Positions 32,101 to 43,920 of a stretch of DNA of 64,000 bases are shown in pieces; positions within the stretch are counted from its first letter, which is position 1, and each line of letters begins with the position of its first letter. This DNA is from Blastomyces gilchristii SLH14081 (lineage: Eukaryota; Ascomycota; Eurotiomycetes; Onygenales; Ajellomycetaceae): NCBI RefSeq assembly GCF_000003855.2, contig NW_003101644.1, forward strand, positions 181,040-245,039, written 5' to 3'. A model generated the notes under the pieces. That model was not told where the DNA came from, ran no database searches, and saw only the letters and a list, made by a program, of their open reading frames with translations. Made by a program: the position numbers and the translations under genes.

Positions 32101-32763
32101 ATTGAAATATACAGAAGTATCTAAGTGTTCTTTCAGCACTTTTGTATTCAATTCTGTAGATGTTGAAATTGTATGAGTTTCTTATTAAGATAATTGTTGA
32201 ATCTCTTCATATTAACATTGTTAAGTTGCATGCATATCAGCTATTTATTATTATTGCAATTTCAACATTGCTCAGAGTCACTGTGACACTGCATTTATAC
32301 TCATATTCAAGAGTTCTTTCATATTATCATTAGACATGATTATATCAATCATCAGATATATAATTATATGAATATCTCATACATCTGTGCCAGAACTAGA
32401 CTGACCGTGTGACCGTGTCTGAGACCAGAATCAAACTTTACAGTTATCATATTGTCTAAAAGCATTACTTCTGATCATGATTTGTATTCATCACATTAAT
32501 TTCAAATCATGTTATTTCAAATATTAAAGATCTCAGATTCACTTTTCAAATAAAAATCTAGTCTCAGATAAAGAATATATTTGAATTCTTAGTCATATTT
32601 TCATTCTGATCTCATTATTGAGAATGGTATTAAATAAGATTATGAAATCACTTCTCATTTATATAATATCATAACATAGGGCTCATTTGTTGAAAATTCA
32701 ACAGAGAGTGTTATTAAATATTATTACTTTTCTAAACACAGATCATAATTTATATAATTTTAA

Positions 32764-32905
32764 TTATGAAAAAAATATAAATATAAAAAAAAATAAAAAC
32801 AAAAACAAACAAAACAAGAAAAAATCAGAATGAAAAAAAAAAGAGAAAGAAAAAAAAAAAGAAAAGAAAAAGAAAAAAACAAAAAATAAAAATAAAAAAA
32901 ATCAA
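32764..32905. repeat. A/G-rich tract in hAT left arm
   Basis: About 140 bases are almost only A with some G and few T or C. The same tract is present in hAT copy 2 at 58944-59127, so it is an inherited part of the element. Confidence 0.8.
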
Positions 32906-34003
32906 GATCACAGAGTCACAGTATTCTTAAAATACTCACTCTTCAGAGTCTTCATAATATTCATCACTAACTGTGTATTTCTCACAGTGAGAGTAATATG
33001 ACTGTGATAAGTCATTGTCTTAATATTATCTAATAAATAATCAGTATATATCTGTATAAATGTGAATATTTAGAAAATATACACTTAAAAAGTGTGGTCA
33101 GGGTGAACTCTGCTGTCACTTGAATAATATTAAGAATAGAATGCTGAAATCAATGATTTCTCTCATCAATTTTACAGACAAGATGTATGAAGATAATCTT
33201 GAGAAATATAAGATTCTCTGACTTCTGATAAAAACAGATCTCATGAAGAGACTCTATTTTCATAATATCAGAGACTGAGTATTATTAAAAAGTGTTACTT
33301 TCATACAATATATATACACTTACTGCAATAATTCACTCTCTATGTATGTGACTGAGAGTTACAGCTTTCTCACATCACACAGCTCTTTCTGAAATGCTGA
33401 CACTGATTTACAACTTATACAGTCTCTCAGTTCAGCATGCACTATGTATATACAGCTCTGTATACTGAGACTGTGTTAGTCATTATAGCCTGATGTAGTA
33501 CTCACTTTTCACAGGCCATGTTTTATTTAAGAGAGAGAGAGAAAGATGCAACTATAATTTTATTAAGAAGAAATGAATAATTAGTAATATTGAATATAAT
33601 TTAATTCTTCTGTATTTAAAATTTGATTAGTCTATACTCTTCAATTTGAGAATTTCTAAGAGTGTTTCAATAGTTTTCATATCAGCTTGAACTTAGTAAT
33701 GAGTTGAAGAAGAAGAGAAAAGAGAAAAGAAAGAAATAAGAATAACTTATCTTTATAATATAAAAACAGAGAATCACTGTAATTATTCTCTCTAGTAACA
33801 AAGATCTGTTTTCTACATGTATTTCTTATATAGATTATATAATAACTGTATACAAAGAATATCAACACTGTATGTATTGAATGAAGATAATGTTACTATA
33901 TAACACTGTAGCTGTTTTCATATATCTCTGAAAGCTATTAATATTTTCTTTGTCTCTTTATATTTAATAAGTCAGTAATATATTTCAATACACTCTCTCT
34001 TTT

Positions 34004-34059
34004 ATCATTATTATTATTATTATTATCATCATTATCATTATTATCATTATCATCATTAC

Positions 34060-34107
<48 letters not shown>

Positions 34108-34137
34108 CATCATCATCATTATTATCATTATTATTAT
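34004..34137. repeat. ATT/ATC trinucleotide microsatellite
   Basis: About 130 bases of ATT units mixed with ATC. The minus-strand frame across it encodes mostly Ile/Met and is not a gene. Confidence 0.95.
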
Positions 34138-34224
34138 ATTATTTCTGACTGTCTCTTCTGCCTTCATCTCTCTTCAACACTCACTGAAATTAATCATGTT
34201 ATTTCTCTTCAAATATTCTGTGAT

Positions 34225-35000
34225 TCTGTGAACTATCAAGGCGCGTGAGTACTGTCACAGATTGAAGAAAGAGAAGAAGAAGATGTTCAAGTGAGAGAAG
34301 ATAGATTATAAGACATATTATAATATCTTAAAGAGACTCTGTAAGAGAGTAAAATGATAATGATTTTAAGTAACACTTCTGATAGATTTAGACTGAACTA
34401 AGTATAGAAATAATGCAGATGATACTATCTGTGAGAGAGTGAAGAAGAAGATAGTGAAGAGTCTTATACAGTAGTGATAAGATCAGAAGAAGTTCTGAGA
34501 ATAATTTAAGTTCAAGATAAAGAGAGAAAGAGAGAAGAAGAGTGTTACTGTAAATAAGTAGTAGTAGAAGAAGATTAAGAAGATATTAAAGTAGAAGACA
34601 AAGAAGTCAAAACTGATAAGTTTTTTATTTATTAAGAGATAACAATTTTTAATAACAGTTCTATTCTCTAATTGATTAGTAGAAGCTGACAGAGAAGAAG
34701 AGAATTGAGACCTTGTTCAGATCTTGAATACACTTCATAATTCAGAATATTAAGAAGATAGCTCTGCTCTCTGAGCATGTCAATCTGCTTACTGCTGAGA
34801 TAGAACCTGAGACAGCAGATCAGAAAATGCAGAATTTTGAGATACAGATTAATCTAGCTAAGAAGAAGCAGTGAGAACTCTTCTCTGAGAAGACAGCAGA
34901 GAGAGATTTTAAGATAATTATCATCTCAGATAAGAAGAAGAAGAAGAAGAAGAAGAATAAGAAGTGAATTATAAAGAATAATAAAAAGAATGAGAAAGAG
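34225..35000 (+). pseudogene. degenerate Lys/Glu-rich coding-like remnant inside hAT copy 1
   Basis: A GAA/AAG-rich stretch full of stops. One segment reads IALLSEHVNLLTAEIEPETA and continues with Lys-rich coiled-coil-like sequence. This resembles the C-terminal region of some fungal pogo-type transposases, but the match is weak. It could instead be a 5' exon of the hAT gene or a cargo ORF. Confidence 0.25.
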
Positions 35001-36227
35001 AAGAAGTAGAAAAAGTTTTTTTCTTTTTATATTAATTAGTATAAGTTCATAATTATTAATAATTAAAATTGATTTTAAGTTTTTAAAAATTATTATACAA
35101 GTTGTAATCAAGTCAGGAATAATATATATATATATATATATTTAACTATCATGATTTACAAATCACTATAATATATAAGTATCAACATTTTTTCAACATT
35201 GATATTCACAATATTAATATATTTTTAATGATATTATCTGATAATGTAATTTGATAATACTCTCTTTTATAATATTAATATATTTCAAGAAATATGACAG
35301 AGATTAATCAAGATTGTTTATTTACTTTTATACATTGATGATATTCAATCTGAGTTAGTACTAAAATTATAACTAAGCTAAGAAACAAGATTATTTTCTC
35401 TTATATTAATTCTTCTTACACACATCAGTGATCAGTTATTGAAAATAAATTATTATCTTTCTTAAATTATTATCATATCTTCTGAATTCACTTCTTTCAC
35501 TTCTTTTACTTCTATTGAAGATTTATAAACTCTTCAAAAAATCACTGTGAATTACAAAGTCTATATTATTTATAATTCAACACAGAATACTCTCTTTTAA
35601 TTATAATAAATAATCACTTCATTCTTCATATCTGATTTCAAATCATGAAATTTATGAAAAGCTCAACACAAATATTGAGATAAACTATGAAATAATTATC
35701 AATAGATTGTATTATAGATTATTGAAGAGTCATCTCTCTGCTACAAACACTGTAACTTTATTTAGAAATATTCATCATAAACTGATTATAGTTCTGAAGA
35801 AATTTCCTGACATCTAAAGTCATCAGAATGCAGATAATAAAAGAAAAATAATCAGAAAATTACTACTGAGCTGATAAGTTACTCTATCAGATAATGATTT
35901 TTAATAATACTAACTTTCTAATTTGAAGAAAATCATGTGAAAATAATTATGTATTAGTACTCTGATTTCATAACTCTCATCTGATAACTTCTGTGAATAA
36001 TTACTTTGTATATGTATATCTCTGAATCTTTCTCTTTGATCAATTAAAAACTCTGAATTATGAACACTTCTTCAAATGCTTAATTCAAATCTTCATATTT
36101 CATATCAGTTCTGTCTTCAGTTCAACCTTGAGACACACTACAAAGTGAATATATAACATCTAGAATCAGAGTTGAAGAATTATTAAAGAGTGTCTCTCAC
36201 AGTGAATGCATGAACTAGTATAAGTAA

Positions 36228-38330
36228 TCTTGCATTTATAAGAGTTACATATTATTACATTGATGAGAACTGAACTTATCAAGAGACATTAATTGAATTT
36301 GAATTATTGATCAGTAGTCATTAGACTGACCATGTGACCGTGTCTGAAACCAGGACCAGATTTTTTGATAGTTTCATTACCAATTCGACTGATCCCATTA
36401 CACGGTTTTAACATTAGATAGTAGTCTCATACTGTCTCAGTGAGACTTACTGTCTACTCTTGTCACATTTTTCAAATGAGATCATGATTTTCACTTCTCA
36501 ATTTAAATTATTTTTATTGCTTTAAATGACTTTAAATCTCATTTGAGTGTTACCAAAAAGTGTTACTTTTTAAAAATTAAAAATAGTCTAAAAAAAACCT
36601 TAAAATGTCTAAAAATAGTAACTTTATATCAAGAATGGGACTAAATGAGACCAAATAAAACCACTTTCTCATTTTTTTCAAGTTATGGTTTCATTTCAAG
36701 ATCTGATATATAGTCACTTTGCATGTTTTTTTAATAGCTAGTCCCAGCGGGATTCACGCCAAGAAATGTATGAAACCAGATCAAATGAGATTAAACATGA
36801 AATTCATGATTCTGGCGGCCAGTCTAGTAGTCATACTGAGAATTATATAACAGAGATATTAATGACTGTAATTAAAAATAACTATTAAGATATTAGTCTC
36901 AGTCATTTTACAATTACAACTGATAATACTGTGAATAACTACACTATAATGAAGAGCTTGAAGCAAAAATTGACTTTGTATTTCTGAAATAATAAACAAG
37001 GTCATATTCTCTACATTGCTCATGTGATTCAACTTGTGATATAAACACTGATAAAGAATCTTAACATTGAGATGAAGAATAATGAGATGACTGATTCTTG
37101 AAATGAGAATAAGATGAAAGTGATTACTTAAGTAACTTTTACATTTACTTTGTAAAAGATAATGCTTTTTAATAATACTTTTTAATATTGTTTTTTGATA
37201 ATGCTTTTTAATAATGCTACTGTTAATTTTGAATAGATTGACTAATAATTTAAATATCATAGATTTAAAACATTGCTAGTGTGATTTGTATCTTCTCTAA
37301 ATAATAATAATAATTTCATGATATTCAATAAATAAACAAATCAGTCATATCACTGAATATGATACAGAATATTAGAATATAATAAAGTTCAACATATAAG
37401 ATAGCTATTCAGACTCTTCAATTATATCAGATGATTGATCATTGAGTACAATGCTCTGATTGAAAAAAGATTCAAATATTAAAACTTTCTAATATGAAGT
37501 GAACTCAGTTGAAATATGTGATTGATTTACTGTTTCAGTTTTATAAGATAATAAAGACAGTTTTAATCACTTATACATCAATGCTGCAGTCAGTCTGATA
37601 AGTGTATAACAGTTTATTTACTCATCTTGAGAAGTAGTTAAATCACTTAAAAAGAAATTCAGTCTGAGATAATGCTATAGTGCAGGCTATTATTACTATA
37701 AGAAGTAAACTGGTATATTACTACAGCAAAACTGAACAATCTTTTACAGAGTACTATGCTATAGCAGCTCTACTAGATCTCTTCTATTAAGTTAATATCT
37801 ACACTTCTCAAGATTGAACAGAGAAGAAATGAGACTTATATAATAAATTAGTCTGAGACTACTACAATATCAACTATCAGAGATTTGAATAAGCAGATGT
37901 TTAAGATATGAAGACAGTGAAATACAATTCTCTAGTAAGTAATGATCTTTGATAATACTTCATATTACATAGAACTATAATACTAACTTTGAAACAGAAC
38001 TTATATATATTGATTACAACTGAAAATCAGACAAAACTACATACTTATAAAACTGAATTTGACTGCTATCTTCAACATAATCTGACAAATTTACACACTA
38101 AATCAATTCTAGAGTTATGAAAAATTATTAAGAGTATATATTCAACTGTTGCACTGATAATATATAATATTCTGACAATTTCATTAGCAGAGATGAAAAT
38201 GAAGTGAAAGTTCAACTCAACTCAAGATATTTATCACTATCACTGAGAACAATTATAAGAAGAAACAATCAAGAAACTTATAATTATAAAACATAAAATT
38301 ATCAGACAGTTTAATACCTCTGATCACAGT
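36228..38330 (+). pseudogene. hAT transposase, broken, interrupted by MITE-B
   Basis: Reading through MITE-B (36322-36826 plus one duplication) gives a continuous frame with a few stops. It begins YYYIDEN and later has HFTITTDNTVNNYTMMKSLK and GHILYIAHVIQLVI. These match the hAT catalytic core pattern, an Asp in TTDNA-N followed by a C/H-x-x-H-like block. A C-terminal dimerisation region (hATC) is recognisable at about 38110-38300. Stops replace Trp and Gln codons. The N-terminus was not resolved. Confidence 0.7.
36322..36826 (+). mobile_element. hAT-type MITE, copy B, inside the hAT transposase
   Basis: 505 bp, ends TAGACTGACCA and GCGGCCAGTCTA, with perfect 8-bp duplications GTAGTCAT (36314-36321 and 36827-36834). 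It splits the transposase frame of the hAT element whose termini it shares. Confidence 0.92.
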
Positions 38331-41300
38331 ATATCAGAGAAGTATAGTTTTCATGAAAAAGTGAAGAATAAACTTGTATAAGAATGTATTTAGTTGTTTC
38401 ATGAGTGTTATCAATAATTATTATCAAATTCTGATTATATAAGCAATCACTGAATGAACTGAATGAGACTGATTTTAATCTTCAGTCTCAGTCTCATTCT
38501 GATTTTGAAAGAATGATCATCTTTCACAGTTTATTCTGAGAAATTACTCTCATTTCACTGTTCTTGAATTAAATCTGGTCATTTTTCATATCATTTCTCT
38601 CAGAAATGATTCATTTTCAGATTTTTTTAAGGCTTGGTCCTGATGAGACTCATGCCAAGAAATGTATGAGATCAGATCAAATGAAACCAAATGTGAAATT
38701 CATGATCCCGCCGGTCAGTCTAGTCAGAACTCTCAGATCTTTCACTGACATTCTCTTTGTAAGATCTTGCTCTCTTCATAAGATCTTGTTACAAAGTCAG
38801 AGTGACTGGTAAGTAAGCTTCTATTTAGAGACTCAGTGTTCACTTAACTGATTGACTGTTTCTCTATTTCTTACATGTCATTACACATTCAGATATTTTC
38901 TCAATGAATAATCATTTCTAATAAGAAGGTGATGAATATTTTTCAAGTGTAAGAGGTCTATACTGAATAGATTGGTATAATATATAGATCTTATAATACA
39001 AAGTGAAAAATATTAAAGAAGAAAAAGAAAGAGAAAGTGTGAGAATCAGTAATTGAAGTGAATATTTATATGTATACACAGTGTGTACGCGGTGGAGCTT
39101 TAAGACAGAAGAATAGAAATTCCATGAGTTTTTCAGCTGAGAATTAGTGACTGAGAATCGGAGCTTTCGGCGGAATCTGTGAAGTGTAATGGAATAGTCT
39201 ATATGATTGATCGGGCGCAGCCCGTCACAAGTCTATATAATTGATTGAGTATAGCCTGTCACATTAGCTCTCTCTTTTCAGAAGTGATATAGAGTTACAG
39301 ATATGTAGTTCTCATTGATCAAGAACTGCTGTCTCAGATATTACAGAGCTTGAAGTTCAGGTTAGATAATTATAGCTGACTCATTTCACAAGATATTATC
39401 AGTTATAGCTGTAAAATCTCTTATCAAGAATATCTTCAATCTCTTACTCAAGTTCATTATCTTCTTCTATGATTTCTGATAACTGCTAATCAGAAGTCAG
39501 TTGAGAAGAGAACAGATTGATAATAGTATAGTAGAGTAAGCTTATATAAAAGATATTATAAATCTCTGATAATATGTTAAGACAGTAATTATAACTGTCT
39601 AGAACTTCTATCACTTTATATTTAATATAACAGTAATTCAGTGTATAAGATGAGTGTGTGATTTATATATTCTTAAGATTCAATTATATCAGATCTTCTA
39701 TCTTGTATTACTCAGCAGAATCTTGATAAATATTAATTCAGTCTTCTTAATTCTGTTTAATACTTATCATGAAAACTTCTACTCAGTTACAGATATTTCA
39801 AAGCTTTATTACTATATTATCAATGATCTGAATTGAACTGTAAGAGTTCAGTATGAAATATATAGTCTCTAGAAGATTTAATATCTTTATATAATATCTA
39901 TATATGAGAAAGAACAGGCTTATATCTGTTGAAACAGTATCTCAGTTATTAATAGTGACTTCAGTGTGTAGAAGAAGATTATATTAATCATCTTATAAGT
40001 AATTACAGAACTTATAAAGATAATTCTTTACAGTCTAAATTATCTATTCTAATATATTATCAATCTCAGAGTAATAGACAGTTAATAAATAGTATATAAT
40101 CTTAAGAACTTGATAGATTTTTATTCAGAGAGTACTTATAAATTAACAGTCTTAATTCAATACTATAGATCTCAGTAATTTATACATCTAATAGAACAGG
40201 CTTTATAGAAAAGCTTCAGTGACTTATTCAGTATTTATCTTATTACAAGATTTCAATATTATATTCTTACTCAATTAGTTCATAATAATCAGAATATTTC
40301 TATAATTCTTACTCTTGAGAAGATTAACAGTGAAGTTAATTATCACATCTCATTAGATTCTATTAGAGATATTAAGTAATTTCAGCAGATCTTTTCTACA
40401 ATCTTTTCATAAGATAATAAAAGAATAATAGTTACAGTTTCAGATAAAGTATCTGATACTGTTTAATATCTCAGATCAATAGAATTCTTAAGAGATTATT
40501 TAATATAGTTATTCACAGTCTGAATAACTGATTATGTGTGAATTATGCATCTCTTGTATTATTCAGATGTATAAGAATTCAGAGTAAGAGACTTAGTATT
40601 ATTCACAGAATTATAGAGTGTTATTATCATTAATTGAATATTCTGAGATATCAGTTCTTATATATAGTTCTGAGAAAAATCAGAGTGCTTTTTATTATAC
40701 TACTTCAGTAAGTGCTTAAAGAAGTTTATTAGTTTAAGCTACTGTATATTATAGTTTATCTAATGTAGATTCAGAAGAAGTTAAGATATCAGTGACATTT
40801 CTAATTAGAGAAGTATATATAGTGTTATAAGCTGTTTCATCTTAATCAATCAATATCTTCAGATCTAAGAGTCAGTATTCTTAGTTCATTCAATGAGTAT
40901 CTGTTATATTAAAAGACATATCTTACTCTTATTATAAGAGAGTATCTGTCATTAAGTTCTGATTATCAGAACAGTAGTATATTATAAAATAAAAGTGACT
41001 TAAGAACTCAGATCATCACATCTGTCATTCAGTAAGTTTATAAGTAGTAGTGAAGTACTTGAGATTCTTATAATCTGTGATTATCTCAAATTCAGAGATA
41101 CTTCAGAGTTCAGAGTCTCATTCTTTTAAATAGTGTATAATTATAAGAAGTTTCTTATCATAGATCTTATAATTGTATTCAGTGAGACTCAGTTTCTTAG
41201 ATATAAAAGTATATAATTATAAGATATCTTTATCATTATATTGCAATATAGCTTCTTCTGTAATATAGTCAGAGAAATCAGCTTTAATAACTGTCTTCTG

Positions 41301-42593
41301 ATCAGAATTGAATATTATCAGCAGAGAGATATTAATAAATATCTTCTTCATTTATATAAATACAGCTTCAGTGTTCACTATTCATTGAAATACTAAGTCT
41401 TTTTTAATAAGTTCTGTAAGTGATCTTGTGATATCTGAGAAGTTTTGTATAAATCACTGATAGAAGTTAGTAAACCTGATAAAGCTTTATATATCTTTCA
41501 CAGTGCACAGAGCCTCTCATTCAAGAATAGTAAAGATCTTCTCAGAATTTATTCAGATTCTCTTATCAGCTTCTATAATAAAGTCTAGATATTTTATACT
41601 TTTAATCTTAAAATTATATTTATCTATGTCTATCAGTAGTTCTGCTTTCTGTAGTCATTGTAATATCTTTTATACATATTCTTGATATTCTTTCTTAGAC
41701 TTATCAGTGAAGATGAGAATGTTATCAAGATATATAAATATGAATTTATCAAGAAAATCTCAGAGTACTCAGTTGATATACTTCTGAAATGTACTGAAAG
41801 TGTTAGCCAGTTCAAAGAGTGTGACTATCTATTCAAAGAGACTATATCATGTTCAGAATGCTGTAAATTACTTATCTTCTTCAGTGATATAAATCTTATG
41901 AAATACAGTGATAATATCTAACTTTGTAAATTATTAAACTTATTCAATATAAGCTAGAGTTTTGTTAATAAGAGATAAAGAATAATGATTCTTCTTTATT
42001 AATCTGTTCAGTTCTTAATAGTTCATACAGAATCAGAGTTCTTCACCTGATTTCTTTGCAAAGAGAATAGAGACTGCAGTGAAAGAGTTACTAACATGTA
42101 TGAATTCTTTATTTAACAGATTATTAAGTATCTTCTGAAGAAGAAGAAGTTCATCTCAAGACATGTTATAAAGAGAGTCTCATGATAATTCAGAGTCTTT
42201 ATTATTCTTCTTTTCTAACTTGATGCTGTGATTCACTTCTAAACCTTCTAAGAGAAGTATATTTATAATATTATCTTATTAAAAGATATCTAGATATTCA
42301 TAATATTGCTGAGAGAGTTTCATACAAGAATCTGTTATTATGATATAGAATAACTTTTCTAGAGTCTTTTTGATATTAATTAGACTGACAGAGTAGATTG
42401 CTATATAATTCTGCTATCAGTGATCTTGTCAGTGATTCTGTTAGTAACTTCTTTTTCAAAGTATTTTGTATGTGTTGACAGAGATCTGTGTCAGATTCAT
42501 GATTTTATAAATATCATCTTTGTAAATTCTATTATTATTAGAGAATATTAAGCTTCTGTTCTAAGTATTCAGTAAGATATCTTATTCAGATAG

Positions 42594-42893
42594 TCAGACA
42601 AGTTCTAATGTAAGATTGTAATTGAGATTATTAACTTCATATGCATAGGCATCTTTATATTGATATTCTCTAACATCTATGTTTAGTTTCACTATATAGC
42701 AGGTGTAAATATTCTTTGAGCTGTCAAAGTCTGCAAGAAGTTGAGGTTTTGATAAGAAGATATACTGAAGATTATAATGTCTTACAACTGAAGATTTAAT
42801 CATTGTATAATAACATAGATCACTGTCTATCATGGCTTTTATATTATATATGTTATCTATTACAGTAGATATAAGAATTGTGTTTATTATCAT
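42594..42893 (-). pseudogene. Gypsy-2 protease-like fragment (copy II)
   Basis: A 99-codon open minus-strand piece with KAMIDSDLCYYTMIKSSVV, resembling a retroviral aspartyl protease with the catalytic Asp in an IDS context. The equivalent piece in copy III is at 47631-47858 on the plus strand, and a shorter relic is in copy I near 31100. It stays open only by chance of mutation. Confidence 0.6.
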
Positions 42894-43414
42894 TTTCTCT
42901 TTAAATTATTATCATTCAATCTCTTCAAGCTTCTGCTTGTGAATTTGAATAGAAGCTAATCTTTTTCCTGTTTCATCAGAGTATTCTTATAGTTATCTTC
43001 TGAATCTTTCTCTAATGTAATGTAATTGATATGAACTGCTGATATTGATCTTTCTTTTAAATGAGAAGGTATATAGACTAATTAACAGTTGAAAGTAATA
43101 TGTTCTGATCAGTTACAGTTGATGTACACTTCTTATTAACATTGATTAATGACTTCTTCAGAGATGATCTCAGAAACTCAGAAGCCTGTTTAAACAGTGA
43201 AGACTCTTGCTTATATATAGATATTTAAGTCTACTCAGTTCATAGCATCTGCATCATTATTGTTATTTCTTGACACAGATATATAAGTAACTGAGTTATT
43301 CCTCAGTGCAGATGTATAAGTGTAATGTCTTCTATCACTATTCTGTATATTCTTGAGCTTGATGAGATAGTCATTCAATGTCTGAAGTTATATGCAGAAA
43401 CCTTCATAAGTCTG

Positions 43415-43920
43415 TAGACTGACCGTGTGACCGTGTCTGAGACCAGAACCAGATTTTTTGATAGTCTCATTATCAATTCAACTGATCCCATTAAATGATT
43501 TTAACATTAGATAGTAGTTTCATACTGTCTCAGTGAGACTTACTGTCTACTCTTATCATATTTTCCAAATGGGACCATGATTTCCACTTCTCAATTTAAA
43601 TTATTTTTATTACTTTAAATGACTTTAAATCTCATTTAAGTGTTACCAAAAAGTGTTACTTTTTAAAAAATTAAAAATAGTCTAAAAAAAATCTTAAAAT
43701 GTCTAAAAATAGTAACTTTATGTCAAGAATGAGACTAAATGGGATCAAATGAAATCACTTTCTCATTTTTTTCAAGTCATGGTTCCATTTTAAGATCTGA
43801 TATATAGTCACTTTGCATGTTTTTTTAATGACTAGTCCCAGCGGGATTCACGCCAAGAAATGTATAGGACCAGATCAAATGAAACTAAATGTGAAATTCA
43901 TGGTCTCAGCGGCCAGTCTA
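43415..43920 (+). mobile_element. hAT-type MITE, copy C, inside Gypsy-2 copy II
   Basis: 506 bp with perfect 8-bp duplications TAAGTCTG (43407-43414 and 43921-43928). The empty site can be read in Gypsy-2 copy I near 31670 (cataagtctgatc). It keeps CpG sites at both ends although the host element has almost none. Confidence 0.93.

Larger units (their letters stand above)
32397..38722 (+). mobile_element. hAT DNA transposon (about 5.8 kb plus nested MITE), copy 1
   Basis: It begins TAGACTGACCGTG and ends GGTCAGTCTA, flanked by 8-bp duplications GCCAGAAC (32389-32396) and GTCAGAAC (38723-38730). It sits in the leader of Gypsy-2 copy I. About 45 bp at the left end and about 100 bp at the right end match the MITE family. 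The interior codes, in degraded form, for a hAT transposase on the plus strand. The left 2 kb is non-coding, with an A/G tract and an ATT microsatellite. Confidence 0.85.
26148..39229 (-). mobile_element. Gypsy-2 LTR retrotransposon, copy I, inserted in the 3' LTR of copy II
   Basis: Both LTRs are 282 bp (26148-26429 and 38948-39229). The 5-bp target duplication AGTCT lies at 26143-26147 and 39230-39234. Pol is on the minus strand. RT-like remnants (YFDDILIFTDKSKKEYQEHV) read near 29950-30050. A SINE/LINE-like insertion sits at 28087-29157, and a hAT element at 32397-38722 occupies the leader next to the 5' LTR. Stops replace Trp, Arg and Gln codons throughout, as expected from C-to-T and G-to-A changes. 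Confidence 0.87.

Noticed and set aside
32389..32420. Separate third MITE family starting at 32397
   Set aside because: Its left end pairs with the right end at 38722 through matching 8-bp duplications; it is the hAT transposon, not a short MITE.
33985..34167. Ile/Met-rich ORF
   Set aside because: It is the translation of the ATT/ATC microsatellite.
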